Shown here piece after piece: positions 22,977 to 33,905 of a stretch of DNA of 64,000 nt. The stretch is taken from positions 248,001-312,000 of the forward strand of contig PDUO01000009.1 in NCBI GenBank assembly GCA_003008705.1, given 5' to 3'. How positions within the stretch are numbered: the stretch's first letter is position 1; each line of letters opens with the position of its first letter. Source of the stretch: Pezicula radicicola (lineage: Eukaryota > Ascomycota > Leotiomycetes > Helotiales > Dermateaceae). Under the pieces are notes generated by a model. The model was not told where the DNA came from, ran no database searches, and was given only the letters and a program-made list of their open reading frames with translations. A program made the position numbers and the translations under genes.

Positions 22977-23555
22977 ATGTCTTACCAAAACAGGGAATCC
23001 GCTCGAGAGCAAGAAGAGTACGAGAACATCTGTTAACTACGAGATGTGTTGCTTGTAAAGCAAAGCGATAGTGGTATTACGCTGGATGAGATGAATGAGC
23101 TCGCCCAGACTCGAGAGCGAATTCAGACGTTCGATCGCTCTCAGGACCCCGAAGAAGACCATGTCGCACCTCGTCGCCTTTCGAGACACCCAATTCTTGT
23201 GGCCTGCAAAATCGAGGGACTCGGCAAAGCTTACGATAAGACTGCGTTGCTCCATCTTGCTCCCGATATGACTTGGCCAGAATTACGACATGCAGTCGCA
23301 GCAGGATGGCCACCTCGTCTTTCAGACGCTATCGAAAGCAAAAACAACGAGAATTTCGAGCTAGAAATCGCTGTCAACTGGGAGAGTTCACATCGTTTGA
23401 CACCACTTTGGTTAAAAACAAAAGACGTCCAAGATGAGGAAATTAGTAGTGCATTTGCGCTGCTAAAGCATAGGGGTTGGGCTGATCATCTGGTGGCACG
23501 AGTTGAAGTGAGCTTGGCTGGAGCAAGGGAAGGGGAAATGATTAAGGTCTGCTAA
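22977..23555 (+). CDS. Hypothetical protein ORF interrupted by an in-frame TAA
   Basis: From ATG 22977 the frame encodes MSYQNRESAREQEEYENIC and meets TAA at 23034-23036. The same frame then continues open to the stop ending at 23555, with an internal ATG at 23091 (MNELAQTRERIQTF). The downstream 154 residues look coding (LSRHPILVACKIEGLGKAYD, DMTWPELRHAVAAGWPPRLS) but match no family I know. No intron of credible length removes the stop. Options are translation from 23091, stop readthrough (the stop is followed by CTA), or a recent nonsense mutation. Confidence 0.4.
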
Positions 23556-24001
23556 CAGAAGTAGCTCTGCAAACTCGGTCAATCGATTGAATCTTGAGAT
23601 CAAGGTGTCTCATGCGTTCAATATTTGCACTTGTTTTCCTTTCGCCATCGGATGGGCTGTCCATGCATACTGGGATGGCTCCCCAGAGGAGATACCCGTC
23701 ACTGAACACAAATCGTCACAAAAGCTTTTAGTGAGCGGACTTGTGCACATGGCGACAAGAACAAAAGAGTGAATATATTATTTGTTTGAAGTGAAGTTGC
23801 ACAAACTTGTAAGGAACGAGTAGTTCTAAAATTCCCCAAAACAGTACCCTAGAAATGATTTTCAAAAATCGAATTCAACCTCCCAGCCACATCCACCACT
23901 TCTCAATACCACGTCATCAATTTTTCAGCGAGTATTCAATATCTTTTCAGCATCTTCGCAACTACGTCTTTGACACTTCTCCAGCACGCCCCAATCCGAA
24001 T
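23556..24001. other. Intergenic, 3' flanks of convergent genes
   Basis: No supported ORF; holds the 3' ends of the hypothetical gene and of the repeat-peptide gene. Confidence 0.45.
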
Positions 24002-25192
24002 TTACTTGCTGTTGTGGTTTGCTGTTGCGGCAGCTAGGAAGTCGGAGCCATCATCACGCTTCTCAATCTCATTTCCGTCAGCATCATATTCGAAATCACC
24101 ACGCTTGCTGTTGTGGTTTGCGGTTGCAGCAGCCAAAAAGTCAGAGCCATCGTCACGCTTCTCGATCTCGTTTCCATCAGCGTCGTATTCAAAGTCGCCA
24201 CGCTTGCTGTTGTGGTTTGCAGTTGCAGCAGCTAAGAAATCGGAGCCNTCATCACGCTTCTCNATCTCATTTCCGTCAGCATCATATTCGAAATCACCAC
24301 GCTTGCTGTTGTGGTTTGCGGTTGCAGCAGCCAAAAAGTCAGAGCCATCGTCACGCTTCTCGATCTCGTTTCCATCAGCGTCGTATTCAAAGTCGCCACG
24401 CTTGCTGTTGTGGTTTGCAGTTGCAGCAGCTAAGAAATCGGAGCCGTCATCACGCTTCTCGATCTCATTTCCATCAGCATCGTATTCGAAGTCGCCACGC
24501 TTTTCAATCTCGTTTCCGTCGGCATCGTACTCGAAGTCACCACGCTTCTCAATTTCGTTTCCATCGGCATCATACTCGAAATCACCACGCTTCTCAATCT
24601 CGTTTCCGTTGGCATCGTATTCAAAGTCACCACGCTTGCTGTTGTGGTTTGCTGTTGCAGCGGCTAAGAAATCGGAGCCGTCATCACGCTTCTCAACTAT
24701 TGTGAAGGTTAATATTAGCCTTCATTCGTCTAGAATCCAAATTAGCAGAGAAGTGGGCCGGGCTCACGAACTTTCATTTCCATCAGCATCATATTCGAAG
24801 TCACCACGCTTGCTGTTGTGGTTTGCTGTTGCGGCAGCCAGGAAATCGGTGCTATCATCGCGCTTCTCAATCTATGAAGAGCTCAAAGTCAGTCTTCTCA
24901 TTCTACAAATTGAAGGGTAACTCAGAGTTGAGTAAGGAGCCATGAAATTACGAAGGAGCGATTCCCTCTCCTCCCCCGAAGACAGAGTACGTACCTCATT
25001 TCCATCAGCATCATATTCGAAGTCACCACGCTTGCCATTGTGGTTGGCCTCAGCTGCTGACAGCAACGATGTGGCATCGTCAGCCCGTTGAGCGACTTCA
25101 TTGAAGCTCTTTCCGGCAACAACGATTGGAGCCGCATATGAGGTAGCGGCGAAGGCGGCCAGCGCAAGTGAGTAGAGGGATTGGCTACGCAT
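24002..25192 (-). CDS. Secreted Kex2-processed repeat protein (KEP / RiPP-precursor type)
   Basis: Three exons (24995-25192, 24772-24871, 24002-24696) sum to 330 residues. The N-terminus MRSQSLYSLALAAFAATSYA is a signal peptide. After a degenerate first unit (ADDATSLLSAAEANHNGKR) come ten copies of GDFEYDADGNEIEKR and seven of DDGSDFLAAATANHNSKR, mostly alternating, with four of the former in tandem. Every unit but the last ends in Lys-Arg, the Kex2/KexB cleavage site; the last stops after NSK. Processing would release many copies of two acidic peptides. This is the architecture of KEP proteins and of dikaritin precursors such as UstA. Neither peptide resembles a known pheromone. One unit reads DANG instead of DADG. 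Copy number is uncertain because of assembly ambiguity (bases 24248, 24263). Confidence 0.85.
24004..24696 (-). repeat. 99-bp tandem coding repeat with 198-bp higher-order pattern
   Basis: Units of 99 bp (33 codons: one 15-residue plus one 18-residue peptide) repeat across exon 3. Two non-adjacent units, starting near 24104 and 24302, are identical, separated by a different unit, which gives a 198-bp higher-order period. In the middle four 45-bp half-units stand in tandem. Confidence 0.9.
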
Positions 25193-26297
25193 CTTGGAAG
25201 GTTATATATTCTAAAGCAATGAAATATTCTATATTAAATGAGGCGTCAAGCCTTACGATATGGAAGAGAAAAAAGGAAAATTGGTATCTGTCGAGATGAC
25301 TTGCCGGAAGTTGAAAAAAGCCTCCCTCTGAGGTGGAGCAATTTCTATATAGCTCTCGGATTCCGAAGGGAAATCAATGCAAACACCACCAAAGCTGGAA
25401 GAGCTTCGAGAGGCGGTGTTTCCTTATTGCAAAGAAAGCTGTAAAGCTGTCTGTGCTTGACCCCAACCTCGAGAAGGCAGAACAACGAAGACACAATTCC
25501 CGTTTTGGTTCAGCTTGAAGTCTGGCAACTACGCCGACAACGCATACCCATTTGAGGAATCGTCAGTCTTCGACAAGTGTCAATAGGTCGAGTCCCTTGG
25601 AATTGTGGGCCATAGACAGACAAACATTGTCGCAGTATTGCACATGTTGTTGCACTTATGTGACAGAAAAAAAATAGTTGCAAGGACATTTGTACGCGTG
25701 GTTGCTGAGATCCCGTGGATCCGGAGATGTTTGTGGGGCTGAAATCAAGCTTTATTGGCGATGTGGCGAGTGCACGGGAGCAGATCATGTTTCGAATCGT
25801 CTGTGCAACGTCCTAGTATTATTTGGGGTTAAGGTTGCGATTGGCTCTTTCGTGCAAACATCGAGAACATCGTGCGTCACTAATTCTTTTGAGTCTGCTG
25901 TTGGCTTACGCTTATCTGGGGAAGTTTCTAAGCCTTGTTGTAGATCTTAAAAATACCACAATATTTCCACTTTGTGATGGTGTTGTGAGAAATACTCGTC
26001 GCTTAGAGATGAAGAGTATCATGTATTTTCAATTTCATACGAAAGACTATACCGACAAACATTACCTGTCGCTCAAAAGACTACCAAGTTTGAGAGTATT
26101 CTCGTCACTCCTCGCTCACTGCATTCTGCATACTTATTTCAGACAAAAGACCCCAGCACGTCCAGTTCCACGATTCCAGACCGGATGAATAATTCTCAGA
26201 CCAGCTCGAGCAGCACAGCTGTACTTGGGGATCGAGGTTTCAAATCACATGGGAAAGTCTCAGGATGACTGCTTCAGCATTAACTTTAAATACGACC
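25193..26297. promoter_or_regulatory. Upstream region of the repeat-peptide gene
   Basis: A CTATATAG element lies at 25345-25352, about 155 bp before the ATG on the minus strand, and may be its TATA box. Remaining ORFs (25238-25518, 25678-26188) carry no domain. The left part is promoter, the right part the 3' flank of the P450 gene. Confidence 0.4.
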
Positions 26298-28475
26298 TTA
26301 TGCTGAGCTTATGATTTGTCTGTACCTGGTGATGCCAGTTGTCATCTCTGGACATGGCGTGATCTCATTCCCATCAGCATCTCTCGCCTTCGAGATTCTC
26401 AGTGTGGCGAGCATAGTTGCTATAACCACCCAGACTCCAGCGGCACCAAGGTATTGCCCTGGGCAGATCCTGCGTTATCTTAATCAGCAATGTTGATCAT
26501 CTTTCCCATTTTTTAAGAGGTACAAACCTGCGACCAAAACCAAAGTGCCCGATCGGGAAGGGCTCGCCAAGACCGCCGTGCTCTTTGGACTTGTAGCGGT
26601 CTGGGTCAAAGCTATCCGGTTTAGTATAGACGGATTCGTCACGATTCAAGGCATATGCATTTGCGATGACAAGGGAGCTGGTTGGATATCAGTACTCAAA
26701 TAATCACTTGCCAGTAGGCGATTTACCCTGTCATGTGTCAGTCTTTCAATTCTCGAACTGGCCAAGCCAATTTGACTCGCCTTTTGGTATGAAATATCCT
26801 CTATAAATATCATCTTCTGACGACTTGTGTGGAATTGCTGGTTTGGCATGTTAGTTGTATGCTTTTGGAAGAACTCCTCACAGGAGGAAGTATTATGCTG
26901 CCTTACTGAGAGGTAGAACGGGATTCCATCTAATGATATTCAGTTTTAGCTATATGTGATACGATAGAAGTGTTTACCTGAAAGTCTCTTGAACAATATG
27001 CTCAACGTATTGAAGTTTCTCTCTATCTGCAAACGTCGGTAAACGGTCTGGTCCAACGACAGAATCAAGTTCTTCCCAAGCTCTAAGTTGGACCTCGGGA
27101 TTAAGAGCCATATTGAGAACAAAAACTGCAATTGTTGACCATGTCTATTCGTACTTAGTAAATCAGTCTTCAAAAGCAAACATACACCTACCGTATCTTG
27201 TCCAGCTGCATAAATACCCGCTGCAGCGCCCTTGATGTCGGCTTCAGTCACACCCTCGATAGCCTCAGAAGATTCTTTGCGATCCTTCCGTTCCTTATCT
27301 TCCAGTATCTTCCGAGTAAACGATGGTTTCGCAACCCCATCAACCTATAAAGTTAACATCTTGAATCTACTAAATTTTCGCTGAGACTTGCCATTTCCTG
27401 CTTGACACCTGCGAAGGGTTGCTCATGAATCTGGCGTATATAAGGATAATAGTCACGCACGAACTTCAAGGAAGGTATAAAGGTGATCCAATGTGGTAGG
27501 TGTCTAACTATTAAGATTTCAGCTTTGATTAAGATCGGAACAGGAAGAGATGTGTACTCAAGGGGAAGATATCCACCATGGTTGTTCCAGCGGCGCCGCC
27601 ATTACTGACAGCTTCAGAAATTTTATTTGCGAGCTTCACATACTCATCATCCTTATTTTCGATCGTGATTCCATATGCTATATCAAGGACAACTGAAGTT
27701 GCGAATCTATAATTTGAAATAAATTAGAATTCAAGACAAGATATGGCCATCATCACCAATTTCCTTGAAATGGTTTCGCTTTTCTCCTATTCTTTCGGAC
27801 GAAAATTAAGACATCGTTCTTACGTTATAAGATGTGACTCCCATTCCTCGGGATTACTGATGATATTCCTAACTAGCTTACGAGCTTCTTTTTGCTGTGG
27901 TTCTTGGTACGGAACACAATTTGTTGGCGTGAACGCATTCTGATACATTCTTCGATGTTTTCGGAGTTGTGGTCCATTGCTGTAGAAAATCAGAATTTCT
28001 CCCCATCCTTGCCTGCATCAAGAATCAGCCAGTTAATAATCTTTCACGAATCTTTTGGTCTGGGGAGCTAGATGATGGTACTCTTTAAAAAATGAAAATT
28101 TTGGTCGACCGCTATATTTTGCACCTCGTCTTTCAAGTAGATCAACTGAGGCTTGGGCGCTGTTGAGGATGATTGCTGGTTGTCCTAGAAGATTGAGGTA
28201 GAGAATATCGCTTTCTATGATATTGCCGGTTAGAATTTGATAGGTAATTGTTCTTGATGGGGATATAACTGACTGAGTTCCTTCCCCCATTTTATATAGG
28301 TTAATTCTGGTCTCCTTCTTGGTATAAGGCGTATATGTCCAATGATGGGATCAGCGCGTGGTCCCGGAGGAAAAGGCGCCGGGTTCTTTTTAGCGTGGAG
28401 AAGAGAGCCGCTGAGTTTCCGCCACAGAAATACTAAGAATGCCGAAGCGAGGAGTACGGGAACTAGAAACGCCAT
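26298..28475 (-). CDS. Microsomal cytochrome P450 (O-methylsterigmatocystin-oxidoreductase-like)
   Basis: Eleven exons were reconstructed: 28274-28475, 28082-28214, 27824-28012, 27558-27706, 27392-27507, 27192-27344, 26978-27144, 26907-26929, 26777-26837, 26528-26677, 26298-26469. They sum to exactly 504 codons plus stop. Features are an N-terminal anchor (MAFLVPVLLASAFLVFLW), a proline hinge (PFPPGPRADPIIGH), the I-helix AAGIYAAGQDTTWST, the K-helix region HIVQETFRWNPVLPL, and the heme loop FPIGHFGFGRRICPGQ. Intron 5 (27345-27391) is GC-AG. Exon 8 is only 23 nt. Intron 9 uses a weak GTCAAA donor, the least certain joint. It is a class II monooxygenase needing P450 reductase; the substrate is unknown. 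Its neighbour on the same strand is the Kex2-processed repeat gene, suggesting possible peptide tailoring (inference). Confidence 0.85.
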
Positions 28476-29589
28476 TTTCTTTCGAGAGTTGGTATGACAA
28501 AAATATTTTGTCCGAGATTTGAGGGAGGTGGGATTTAGGACGATGATAACATGGAAGGTACGAAGCTACTTTACCCCTCTTTTTTTCTCTGTGGGAGATA
28601 ATGTTGTGTTGCCAATATATGCAGTCTCCAGTATGCATGCAAGCGACAACTAGGAAGAGGAGGGTTGCCGTACATTATGATTTGGAGGGTTTGAAGCAGC
28701 TTGCTGGTTTGAATCAACATGATTATGCACCTTTCGCTGCATTGCTGAAACAGAGACCAATAGTTGGATCTGTAAGAGGATTTCAATCACATAAAAAGCA
28801 ATTAATGAGCTCGTTTTTTGATGTATTCGCTGTATTAGTGGGGGGTAAAGATATGGGATGCGTGGTTTGTATGTTACTGGATGATAGTGGAAGATAACTG
28901 CTGAGAGTTGCAGATCAGTCAACTGTTGTCATGAAAAATATATCGCAATCGAGTCTCAACTGACTCTTTCTTGTCTTTTTGTGACGATTTTATGCAGCAC
29001 TCTTTCTGAAATTGTGTACAGAGTCCAGATTGGCCAGTACCATACGAATTGTTTCAAGAGATCATTTTGAGTAGGGCAAGTGACTTAATCATATCAAATA
29101 AGCTACTCAAGCCTATCTTCTATATCTCAATAGATAGATATTCAAAATAATCTCTAACAAATGAATTCGTTCGTTAGTTCTTGGTGGTCTGAAGATGTTT
29201 TTAGTGTGGTCGAGGTTGGTTATGGTCTTCGTAAATGGCTGGCTGGTAACAATGTCTGAATTTTGAGTTCAAAAATTGTAATGATGCTTACTACTTAGTC
29301 TAGTACTGATACCACCAGGAACATTACTATTTGTATTTTAGGAAAATAGCGATACTTCGGTAATTCAGAGGATATCTATCTAGACAACAGTTCATAAAGT
29401 CACTAGCTCGAGACAATAATGGCCAGAATAGAGCCTCAAATTACGTATTAAACTTTCTGGATGACGTAAAACTTAACAGGAAACGTTATATAAGAATGTT
29501 TTAAGGTAAGTTAACCACCTGCAAGTACTATAGGCTGATCGCGTGATCGCTTAAAAACATAAGCGAGGAAAGCCCCATTACTCTTTGGC
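28476..29589. other. Intergenic, P450 promoter and downstream flank of the permease-like gene
   Basis: No domain-bearing ORF. Two 18-bp units (CAAGTGACTTAATCATAT and a relative) sit at 29077-29112. Confidence 0.45.
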
Positions 29590-30937
29590 TCACCCTTCCT
29601 GGTAATATGGTGATCCAATATCCGCGGCAAAATTCTGTCCCTTAAGACTATCCAAAACATTTCCAATATAATTGACTGGAGGAATTCCAGCCTCATACGT
29701 TGAACTCCAACTGTTGACGATATCATCAACAATAGGTCTGCCAGCGGCATATATGTTCTGAACTGCTACATCGAAACCACCCGAGTCAACGTATAAGAGT
29801 TGTTGGAGCGCTGTCTCGTGTGGTGGCGGTCGATCAAAGTTAGCGCCTGTTCGCATTACGACAATGCGACCGAAATCCACCAGTTTTGAAAGTGCACCTC
29901 TTAGCATGGCTTCGAGAACTGCATTGTCTTCTTGAGCAGTCATACAATAACGACCTGATGAATTAGTGAGTAGATTTGTGTATTCCTCAAAAGTGTTGCC
30001 AAGTAACTTTCCGTGCCAATATACATCACTGGTCATGGTGTCGCCTTTGATGATGGTTGGTGGCAGGTTTGCTGGAGCTACAGTATATGTTTTTCGGTAT
30101 TTGTTAGCGGCCATAGAATCCTCCAGCGTGACTTTTGTGGCCACCTCATATGCTCGGTCTCGAAGTGCTGTGCTAAGTTCGTATACCTCTGTACCGTATA
30201 TGAAGACTGGGTATTCATTTGGAGCTTTGGCACCAAGAGGGATCCAGCCTGACGTGTAATTGAATGCAATTTCACGCGAATCCACTTCGTATGCAAGTCC
30301 GACTTGAACGGTATATTTTGCCAAGGCTACGGTGCCAAGGGTACCACAGGCTGGGTTGATACCAGCAATTCCTGCCGTTAGGAAGTATGTTGTTGTGAGA
30401 TCAAACAGCCCAGAGTGGATGAGTGCTGAAATTGAACTGGCTCCGTTTATCTCTGTAGAATTATCAGCTTTGACTATTATACGGAGGCATGATTCATGTA
30501 CAGTACCTCCTTCTCCTGTAACGACTTGACAAATGCTTTCATCAGGGTTGCAGTAAGCATTTGGAAATAGAGGAGAGAAGCCTAGAACTTTGATAGCTCT
30601 AGTAAGATTCAAAGGTTCCTGCCACACGGCAGCCTCTGGAGTGAACTGAATATGGAGGTCAGAAACTAGTCTTATTTATATCTATGGAAGTTTACATACA
30701 AAGCTAACGATGAAAATCTTAGGTTTTATGACTTGCGCTGTTTGGGATGGAGATTCTGTGACAGTAGCCGTTACCGTAACAGTAACAGGAGATGGAACCT
30801 TTTTGCTAAAGTAGAGAAAGGCATTTGTAAGTCCAGCGTTGGATATTTTATTGGGATATAACTCACAAATTGGCTGCAAAAGTGAGCTGTGTCAACAATG
30901 ACACGATCAAAGCAAAACTGATAGAACTGGTCCTCAT
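29590..30937 (-). CDS. Purine nucleoside permease (NUP) family secreted protein
   Basis: Three exons (30867-30937, 30700-30805, 29590-30645) sum to 410 residues. MRTSSISFALIVSLLTQLTF is a signal peptide, so the product is probably secreted or wall-associated. The NUP fold is recognisable from PKIFIVSFFTPEAAVW, FPNAYCNPDESICQVVTGEG, YFLTAGIAGINPACGTLGTV, LAYEVDSREI, SSGRYCMTAQEDNAVLEAML and VVMRTGANFDRPPP. The family resembles nucleoside phosphorylases; the Candida member was described as a nucleoside permease, but several fungal members may be extracellular enzymes. The V/T repeat VTVTVTATVTE is a short linker after the signal. Both introns (61 and 54 bp) are GT-AG. Confidence 0.85.
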
Positions 30938-32020
30938 TTTGACGGAGTTGCAGCAAACTGAGTCCAATGATCTCTGGTGACTGGGAGATTCTAAAAGCTT
31001 GAAGCGTGTCCTCTTAGAAGACTGAATTAAGTGCTGTCGTAAGACTCTAGACTGTTCGTAAATACCACCTGTTCGGTTCTGCCATATACCAAATTTTTTT
31101 CTCGATTAATGCATAATTCCAAAATTCAGAACTATTTGGTGCTGTGTAGCTTGGGACTACTAAGGTGCTCTAGTCTTCCCCGGACCCAGTTCCAAGAGTT
31201 TAGGACTCCACATTCCTCACTCGAATTTTGATAGCAATGATTAATAGGCTTGCAAAAATAAGTAATCGAACAAATTTATTGTGCAAAATAGCAATTTAAG
31301 ACAACACCTGGGGAAAGAAGCAAGGCATTCGAGTAGTTGACTTGACTTCGCTTAAAAAGGGGTGACACGTGATGGCGTCACAGCTCACACCATTATCGAT
31401 TTCAAGAGATTAGATCAACGTTGACAACGATACGGAATCGGGTTTTAAAAAAAATGCAGGTAGAAGTTGACGAGATTTCAAAGGAAATTTTGCATAAAAA
31501 TAAAAAGCAACCCAAAGGACCAATTGGCCGTTGTGAGCAAGCGAAGATATCACGCCATCTGTGTGATATATCACTTTTCCATAAACGAAGCAGAATCCTT
31601 ACTCTCGACTCTAAAGGGAAAAAAAGAGTAATTGGATCTTATTCGTGAACTTTTTTCTTATTATTTCTTTTATATCTTACAAGAAATCAAGCCATTAAGT
31701 TTTATCCCTTTCAGTACTCGTACGGGATAGCAATGGGTGTATTTTGGCTTCAACAATGCTTGTGATTACTTGAACTTTTGTTGGAGAACGCCAATAAAAC
31801 ACTTAGAACAAATAGAAACAATACTAGTTGTCAATATCAAAGAATGTAGGAGAGACCTTCGAGGACAGAGTGCCAGTCATGTGACTAACTGCTTATCGCA
31901 CCCGACAGTTTCGATAAGTGGTTGCAATTTGTAAATCTTTCTTTTGTTGTGCGACGCTCTCGAGACACCTCATCACCTCATGCTCAATTTCAATCTTCAA
32001 GAAGGATCATAGTCATCATC
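30938..32020. other. Shared divergent promoter region
   Basis: Separates the NUP gene (minus) from the amidohydrolase gene (plus). It is AT-rich near 31060-31140 and 31240-31290. The small ORF at 31421-31648 lacks support. Confidence 0.45.
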
Positions 32021-33905
32021 ATGGCATCTCGCGCTTTTATGATTCTAGTCATCTTAAGCGGTATTGTTTTACCTCTTCTCGCCGGGTCCATCTTTGTCAA
32101 CCAGTCCTCCTCCGCCTCTGTTCTATATTGTATATCAGAGCCTATCTACAGCATCACCACCCTTGACGAGTCCACAGCGCAAGCAGAGTGCTTCAGAGTT
32201 CAAGATGGGATCTTTACCGAGGTGCTCGCTAAAAAACCACTACTCAATCTCGAGAAAATTGTTTATCTTGAAGGACACGTGCTCCCGGGGTTAATGGACG
32301 GCCATGGTCATATCCTGCAATATGGGGAGATGCTGGAGTCGGTGTCTTTGTATGGCGCAAGCAGTATTGAAGAAGTCAGGAAAAGAGTTCTATCCTTCTT
32401 AAAAGCACATGATGGAGAAGGTTATGGCACTCGTAACAAATGGATTCGAGGAATTGGCTGGGATCAAGCCTTTTTCGGCGGAGTTATGCCCACTGCTGTT
32501 TGTTTCCAACTTCCTAGTCTGGTACCAGGAGCTTATGCAAGTATAGGAAAACCTCAATATTGAGGAATTGAAGGACCTATACATTATGCTTGATCGCGTT
32601 GATGTCCATTGTGTATGGGTCTCAAACTCGGTTCTGTCGCTACTTCCAGATCCCTTACCAGAGGCGCCACCCGGAGGCGTCATTGTGACGGACCCTGGCA
32701 AAGGGGTCTTCTGTGATAACGCAATGGACGCTATCATCTTTCCAGAGGCACCAAAGCCAGATGTTGCACAAAAGACTCGATGGTTTCGCACCGCAATGGC
32801 AGAGTTGAACAAAGTCGGCATAGTCGGCGTTGGAGACGCTGGCATGAGGCCAGACGATGTAAAGATCCTAGAATCAATGGCCGAAAATGACGAGCTCAGT
32901 ATTAGAATTAGTGTCATGCTGGAATGTGCCGAGCGAAATACCTTCTGTCCTGCAGAGACGGAAGGATTGAAGCTTGTCCAAGATAAGGTTCTTGGGAGTA
33001 ATACTCTGATGTTGGGTGGAGTGAAAATATTTGCTGATGGTGCTCTGGGGTCTTGGGGATCAGCTATGTTAGAGCCTTTCTCTGACAAACTGGAAACAAG
33101 TGGCACGATGCTCATCAACGAAACCGAGTTGACTACCGTTGTAGGGCAGTGGTACAATGCAGGATTACAGGTCAACATCCACGCAATTGGAGACCGAGCC
33201 AACCGAGCAGCAATTGATGCGTTTGAAAACGTGCTTGGAAGTGACTGTAAAGGGTGTAATGCAGAACGAAGGCTTAGAATTGAGCATGCTCAGATCATTC
33301 ATCCTGATGATCAAACCCGAATTTCCAAGATGGGCATTATACCAAGTATTCAACCAACACACGCAACCTCCGACATGGCATATGCCCTCTCACGTCTAGG
33401 GTCAGATCGTCTCTCCAAATCTGCCTACAGGATGGCAAGTTTCTTCTCTTCAGGACAAGGTCCAGTTCTTGGCTCTGATTTCCCTGTTGAGCCACCAAAT
33501 CCTTTCCACGGCATGTACGCTGCCGTTACTCGTTTATCACCTGCTACGGGGACTTCACCTTCAGGGCCTGGAGGCTGGCATCCAGAGGAAAGATTATCCG
33601 TTGATCAAGCGCTTAAGGGGTTTACAAAGAATGTTGCTTATGGGTGGTTTAAAGAGGATAATGCTGGTGCGATTGAGGTTGGGAAATGGGCAGATTGGGT
33701 CGTCGTTGATAAGGATATTTGGGCCGATCGAAGCGGGCGTGCTCTAAGGGATTTGAATGTAAAGGAGACGTGGGTAGGTGGCCGTAGAGTTTATGCTGAT
33801 GATGAGGGAAGTTCTTCCAAGGCCATTGATATGGGAGCGAGATTATGCGACTGGCTTAATTCAGTGGCTCAGAGGTTGATTGGAAATCAGAAGGCTGAAC
33901 TATAA
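32021..33905 (+). CDS. YtcJ-like amidohydrolase with N-terminal membrane anchor
   Basis: Two exons (32021-32497, 32547-33905; 49-bp intron) give 611 residues. The N-terminus ILVILSGIVLPLLAGSIFV is a signal anchor. The metal-dependent amidohydrolase (Amidohydro_3) pattern is present: LPGLMDGHGHI with the paired histidines, GGVKIFADGALGSWGSAM, NIHAIGDRANRAAI, RRLRIEHAQIIHP and LGSDFPVEPPNPF. The C-terminal small-domain strand KWADWVVVDKDIW is also typical. It would hydrolyse an amide or related C-N bond; the substrate is unknown. The intron uses GTTTGT...TATAG, and splicing is required because reading through meets TGA shortly after. Start chosen at the ATG immediately before the anchor. Confidence 0.85.

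Noticed and set aside
23970..24920. 316-codon plus-strand ORF made of LLLWFAVAAAKK-type repeats
   Set aside because: It is the antisense of the Kex2-repeat gene; a 99-bp repeat, divisible by three, keeps several frames open. The minus strand has the signal peptide, Kex2 sites and clean splicing.
26370..26410. DADGNEI in the P450 C-terminus, similar to the repeat peptide GDFEYDADGNEI
   Set aside because: This loop is common in related P450s (D-x-x-G-x-E-I), so the match to the neighbouring peptide is probably coincidence.
15226..30937. A single nucleoside/pyrimidine catabolic cluster linking RutA and the NUP protein
   Set aside because: They lie 13 kb apart with unrelated genes between them and no shared regulatory sites visible.
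32399..33202. 267-codon minus-strand ORF
   Set aside because: Antisense to the amidohydrolase, which has catalytic motifs and a consistent intron.
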